From a virus, in the IMG/VR virus record IMGVR_UViG_3300049215_000804, positions 1 through 26,455 of that record: 26,455 bases of DNA; one strand, 5' to 3'. Shown piece after piece: positions 24,046-26,455 of this stretch; position 1 is the stretch's first letter; each line of letters begins with the position of its first letter. The position numbers and the translations under genes were made by a program. Under the pieces are notes generated by a model. It was given only the letters and a program-made list of their open reading frames with translations. It was not told where the DNA came from and did not search any database.

Positions 24046-24440
24046 TTTCCCAACTCCGGTCCCTGCGCGTTGCCCCATGCGATCGCGCTTGCGCATCCGC
24101 TCGGAATCGCGGCTTGCGCTATCTTTCGTGCTTCTTCCCGATGGGCCCGCATCGCCGCGGTTCCCTGCTCGCTCGCCGCAACCTGCCTTGCCTGCGCTCG
24201 ATTCTCCTCCGCTGCCGCCTGCTCGCTCAGCTTCGTCACCGCTGCATTCTGCTGACCAATCACTTGCTTCATTGCGCCGTTGGCCTGCTCCATCTCGGCG
24301 ACTTGCGCTCCCAGCGCCACTGCCTTCGCCCGCGCCGCGTCGCGCTGCTCGATCAGCAGCATCCGGTAGCTCAGCAGTCCCGCCACTAGCGCCAGGATTC
24401 CCAACGGCTTGTACAAGCTGCTCAGTAAGGTCAGTCCCAT
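24039..24440 (-). CDS. Inner-membrane spanin (Rz-like)
   Basis: A 133-residue protein with an N-terminal transmembrane helix (about residues 10-30) followed by a long coiled-coil region (QRDAARAKAVALGAQVAEME and onward), ending in an IPSGCASAIAWGNAQG segment. This is the i-spanin layout, and the downstream lipoprotein gene overlaps its end, as in embedded or overlapping Rz/Rz1 pairs. It would span the periplasm during the last lysis step. Assignment is by topology and gene pairing; Rz families share little sequence. Confidence 0.8.
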   Translation of the reverse strand: MGLTLLSSLYKPLGILALVAGLLSYRMLLIEQRDAARAKAVALGAQVAEMEQANGAMKQVIGQQNAAVTKLSEQAAAEENRAQARQVAASEQGTAAMRAHREEARKIAQAAIPSGCASAIAWGNAQGPELGKW

Positions 24441-24511
24441 GTAATTCCGGAATGCTCGGCGCCTATTTCGGTATTCGCCCTCTTGTCATTCACGGCGCTG
24501 CTTTCGACTTC

Positions 24512-24823
24512 CTATTGCGCCGCCGGGCTCACGGCGCTGCTTTCGACCGCCGCCGCGACCGTCGCCGCCCCATGATCATCGATCGCAGCCGCATGCTTCT
24601 CGATCGCCCCTGCCAGTTTCTCCAACGCCGCCGCATGCGCATTCGCCTGCACGGCTGCCGCGCCGGAGTTTCCTCCGGCCGCCCGCTCGATCGCCGTCAC
24701 CCGCAGCTCCAGGCTCTGCACCAGCGCGCTCACGTCGCTGGCGAGCTTCCGCCCATACATAGTCCCCAGCGCAAACCCGCCCAGCGCAAACGCCGCCATC
24801 TCACCGATTTCGCCGTAGATCAT
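24512..24823 (-). CDS. One-helix, coiled-coil protein of the lysis region
   Basis: A 103-residue unrecognised protein. It has a small hydrophobic N-terminal helix (GEIGEMAAFALGGFALGTMY), then a helical region with heptad-like spacing (LVQSLELRVTAIERA) and an Ala/His-rich tail (IEKHAAAIDDHGAATVAAAV). Position between endolysin and spanins suggests a membrane lysis accessory or holin-like role. I cannot place it in a family. Confidence 0.6.
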   Translation of the reverse strand: MIYGEIGEMAAFALGGFALGTMYGRKLASDVSALVQSLELRVTAIERAAGGNSGAAAVQANAHAAALEKLAGAIEKHAAAIDDHGAATVAAAVESSAVSPAAQ

Positions 24824-24884
24824 CTCGTCTCCTCTTGATACTCACTTGGCTCGCCCCTTGTGCCGCCTTGATCTTTGCCAATAC

Positions 24885-25424
24885 TCACTCGTAAGCGCGG
24901 TTGAGCCAGCCGCGGATGAATTCCTCGCTCTCCCGGCTCCCTCTGCGCGCCGTCGCAATTACGCGGTAATACCCAGCCGCTTCCGACCGCAGCGCAGCCG
25001 CCAACGCTAATTGACTGACAACTCTGACCGCCGCTACGGTCGCCTTGCCGAGCGCTCCGTCCTCCGCGACTGCTTTCCCGCACGCCCGCAGCGCGCGCTG
25101 CAAACAGCGCGTCGCCGCCCCCGGTCCCATGTTTACTGCGAGGTCAAATACCTTCGCCCCGATCGGTCCGGGCAACTCGGCATACCGGAAGCGCTGCCAC
25201 CAATCGCGATAGTAAATTGCCAGCGCTTCGTCCCGGCTCAGATTCTTGATATCCAGTGACGGATACTCACGCTTGCTTAGTCCGTAACGCGTCTCCCCGC
25301 CGGCGTCCGACGGATCGTTCACGTAGCCGCCTTCATCCGCCAGCAGCCGCTCGGCCGCCTTCAAAAATGCTGCCGGATACCCTGGCCCGCTACTCGCGTC
25401 GCCCGCTGCGCTCGACCCATTCAT
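24885..25424 (-). CDS. Endolysin, glycoside hydrolase family 108-like
   Basis: A peptidoglycan-degrading endolysin of about 179 residues. The GH108 active-site segment is DEGGYVNDPSDAGGETRYGL (about residues 30-49), where the Glu of EGGY is the catalytic residue, followed by the family's YYRDWWQRFRYAELP and AVNMGPGAATRCLQRAL, with the PG_binding_3 type C-terminal domain after it. No signal peptide or SAR helix is visible, so export needs a holin. A GTG at 25427 immediately precedes the ATG at 25424; an in-frame TAG lies just upstream of both. No clear Shine-Dalgarno sequence is visible. It is the first gene of the operon, as in Mu (lys). Confidence 0.9.
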   Translation of the reverse strand: MNGSSAAGDASSGPGYPAAFLKAAERLLADEGGYVNDPSDAGGETRYGLSKREYPSLDIKNLSRDEALAIYYRDWWQRFRYAELPGPIGAKVFDLAVNMGPGAATRCLQRALRACGKAVAEDGALGKATVAAVRVVSQLALAAALRSEAAGYYRVIATARRGSRESEEFIRGWLNRAYE

Positions 25425-25487
25425 CACCGATGCAAGCTAGAGCACGGCCACGCTCCCCATAAGGGTGAAATATTTCCATTTCCTCTG

Positions 25488-25516
25488 TTGTCATTCTGAG
25501 CTCCATTAGGGAGCGA
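25488..25516 (-). repeat. Intergenic repeat-like segment, copy 1
   Basis: On the minus strand it reads GCTCCCTAATGGAGCTCAGAATGACA-like sequence. Ends of the form 'CAGAATGACA' or 'CGGGATGACA' after a GCTCC-rich arm are common in dispersed intergenic repeats of many environmental bacteria. Family membership is inferred. Confidence 0.4.
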
Positions 25517-25607
25517 ACGCTGGTGGAGCACAGCGGAACGAACCCGGGGGCGGCGGAGTCTGCGACGCGCGGCCAACACGTCCCGTCTGCGGTTCGCGTT
25601 TTCCTTG

Positions 25608-25630
25608 CTGTCATCCCGAAGGGAGCGAGC
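25608..25630 (-). repeat. Intergenic repeat-like segment, copy 2
   Basis: On the minus strand it reads GCTCGCTCCCTTCGGGATGACAGC, sharing GCTCCCT and the ATGACA end with copy 1. The two copies are about 120 bp apart in the same orientation. Confidence 0.4.
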
Positions 25631-25879
25631 CGCAGACGAACGCAGTCGCGGGACCTACGCGAACCGATGGGACCGGAGCGCGTCTGTAAGCTGCGTTAAA
25701 TGAAAGATCCCTCAGGCGAGTGCAGCCGGTGCCGTTGCTGCCTGTCGGCAGCGCACAAGCGCGCAGACGCGGCAAAGTCCACCACAGGCTGCCGATTCAT
25801 CGAGCCTCGCTCTCCCTCCTTACCTTTCGTGGGATAGGCGCATCGCCCGAAATCGTGGTATGGTCCTGCGTGGCCAATC

Positions 25880-26455
25880 ATGGCGCCAAGCCGCAATCCT
25901 CGCGACCGCCGGCTGCAGTTTGAAGAAGCCGCCCTGCCGCATCTCGATAGCCTCTATACCGCTGCCTTGCGCCTGACCCGCAATCCCGAAGACGGCAAGG
26001 ACCTCCTTCAGGATACCGTCCTGCGCGCCTACAAGTACTTCGATCAATTCGAGTCAGGAACTAATTGCCGCGCCTGGATGTTGACTATTATGTACAACCT
26101 CTTTCGCTCGGCCTATCGGCGCGGCCATCGCGAGCAGCTCGCCGTCACCAGCGAGGAGTTCCAGCAAGAGGTCGAAGCGGATGCCGATAACGAGCGCGAT
26201 TCCAGCGAAAACCCCGAGGAATTCGTAGCCCGGCGCAAGCTCGGCAGGATTATCGAACGTGCCTTAACCGATCTGCCCAACGAATTTCGCGAGGCCCTGC
26301 TTTTGGTCGATCTGCATGAACTCGATTACCAGGAGGTTGCGATGGTTCTCGAAATCCCGCTCGGTACCGTCAAATCGCGGGTCTCGCGCGGGCGCGCAAT
26401 GATGCGCGTGGCACTCGAAAAGGCTGCCCTTACGAAAGGTAAAACAGGCACTTGA
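25880..26455 (+). CDS. ECF-type RNA polymerase sigma factor
   Basis: A 191-residue sigma-70 family ECF factor, the only sizeable gene on the plus strand. Region 2 covers about residues 15-80 (TAALRLTRNPEDGKDLLQDT followed by FDQFESGTNCRAWMLTIMYN), region 4 about 130-180 (LTDLPNEFREALLLVDLHEL, then the helix-turn-helix YQEVAMVLEIPLGTVKSRVS). The linker is acidic. It is divergent from the phage operon, has no phage similarity I can see and probably belongs to the host. The ATG at 25880 has no obvious Shine-Dalgarno sequence, so initiation may be leaderless or weak. No anti-sigma gene is seen in the window, although one could lie just to the right. Confidence 0.93.
   Translation: MAPSRNPRDRRLQFEEAALPHLDSLYTAALRLTRNPEDGKDLLQDTVLRAYKYFDQFESGTNCRAWMLTIMYNLFRSAYRRGHREQLAVTSEEFQQEVEADADNERDSSENPEEFVARRKLGRIIERALTDLPNEFREALLLVDLHELDYQEVAMVLEIPLGTVKSRVSRGRAMMRVALEKAALTKGKTGT

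Larger units (their letters stand above)
25425..25879. other. Intergenic region between the phage operon and the ECF sigma gene
   Basis: About 455 nt separate the divergent endolysin and sigma genes. I see no convincing gene here; the minus-strand frames (25390..25614 and 25696..25896) have no recognisable protein pattern. It holds two related intergenic repeat-like segments and a 9-bp inverted repeat (CGTCTGCGG at 25584-25592 and CCGCAGACG at 25630-25638). Promoters for both divergent units should be here, but I cannot identify -10/-35 elements with confidence. It is also the likely right phage-host boundary. Confidence 0.6.

Noticed and set aside
23846-24838. 330-residue plus-strand open frame opposite the lysis genes
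   Set aside because: Arg/Pro/Ser-rich translation typical of the antisense of Ala-rich genes; it overlaps well-supported spanin genes on the other strand.
25390-25614. 74-residue minus-strand open frame before the endolysin
   Set aside because: Overlaps the endolysin start in another frame and part of the repeat-like segment; no recognisable pattern. A short version starting at an internal ATG has a partial ribosome binding site but nothing else in support.
25584-25638. 9-bp inverted repeat as a terminator or operator
   Set aside because: The loop is 37 nt and no T-run follows; not enough to call either.
1-26455. CRISPR arrays, tRNA or rRNA genes
   Set aside because: No regularly spaced direct repeats and no cloverleaf-like sequence were seen on reading through both strands.

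Overview
The window holds the late (structural and lysis) half of a contractile-tailed phage, almost certainly an integrated prophage. All of its genes lie on the minus strand and read from about 25.4 kb down to base 1. A divergent ECF sigma factor on the plus strand (25880..26455), probably a host gene, closes the right end. A two-component spanin pair points to a host with an outer membrane. The DNA is GC-rich and contains twelve copies of GCGATCGC. I cannot name the host phylum with confidence.

Layout in transcription order. (1) Lysis, 25.4-23.5 kb: GH108 endolysin, a one-helix coiled-coil protein, an Rz-like i-spanin overlapping an Rz1-like lipoprotein, and a two-helix holin candidate. 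(2) Mu-like DNA packaging and head, 23.5-15.6 kb: gp25-, gp26- and gp27-like proteins, terminase large subunit (gp28-like), portal (gp29-like), protease/scaffold (gpI-like), decoration protein, major capsid (gpT-like) and gp36-like. Mu gpF and gpG equivalents are not present between portal and protease. (3) Tail, 15.6-5.3 kb: gp37-like, sheath and tube, followed by P2-like genes in the order E/E', tape measure, U, X, D, V, W, J, I. (4) Adhesion, 5.2 kb to base 1: a collar-like fibre, a gp53-like receptor-binding protein, and a 1296-residue tailspike/fibre with a pectate-lyase-like entry, a LamG-like domain and an N-terminal secretion signal.

The most unusual feature is a 106-residue RNA recognition motif (RRM) protein encoded between the tail-assembly chaperone and the tape measure. 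The upstream chaperone gene carries a textbook programmed -1 frameshift cassette: an internal AAGGAG, a 10-nt spacer, then A-AAT-TTT. This yields a 140-residue E/E'-type fusion that ends 12 nt before the RRM start. An RNA-binding protein next to a recoding site inside a virion-assembly operon suggests, but does not prove, an RNA-level control of tail assembly.

Other notable points: the baseplate J gene is interrupted by one in-frame TGA; one beta-rich domain recurs in the decoration, gp37-like and sheath proteins and seems nested inside itself in the sheath; the tape measure is short; and no transposase, integrase, repressor or replication gene lies in the window. These leave open whether it is an intact mosaic phage whose early genes lie outside the window, a decaying prophage, or a domesticated particle.
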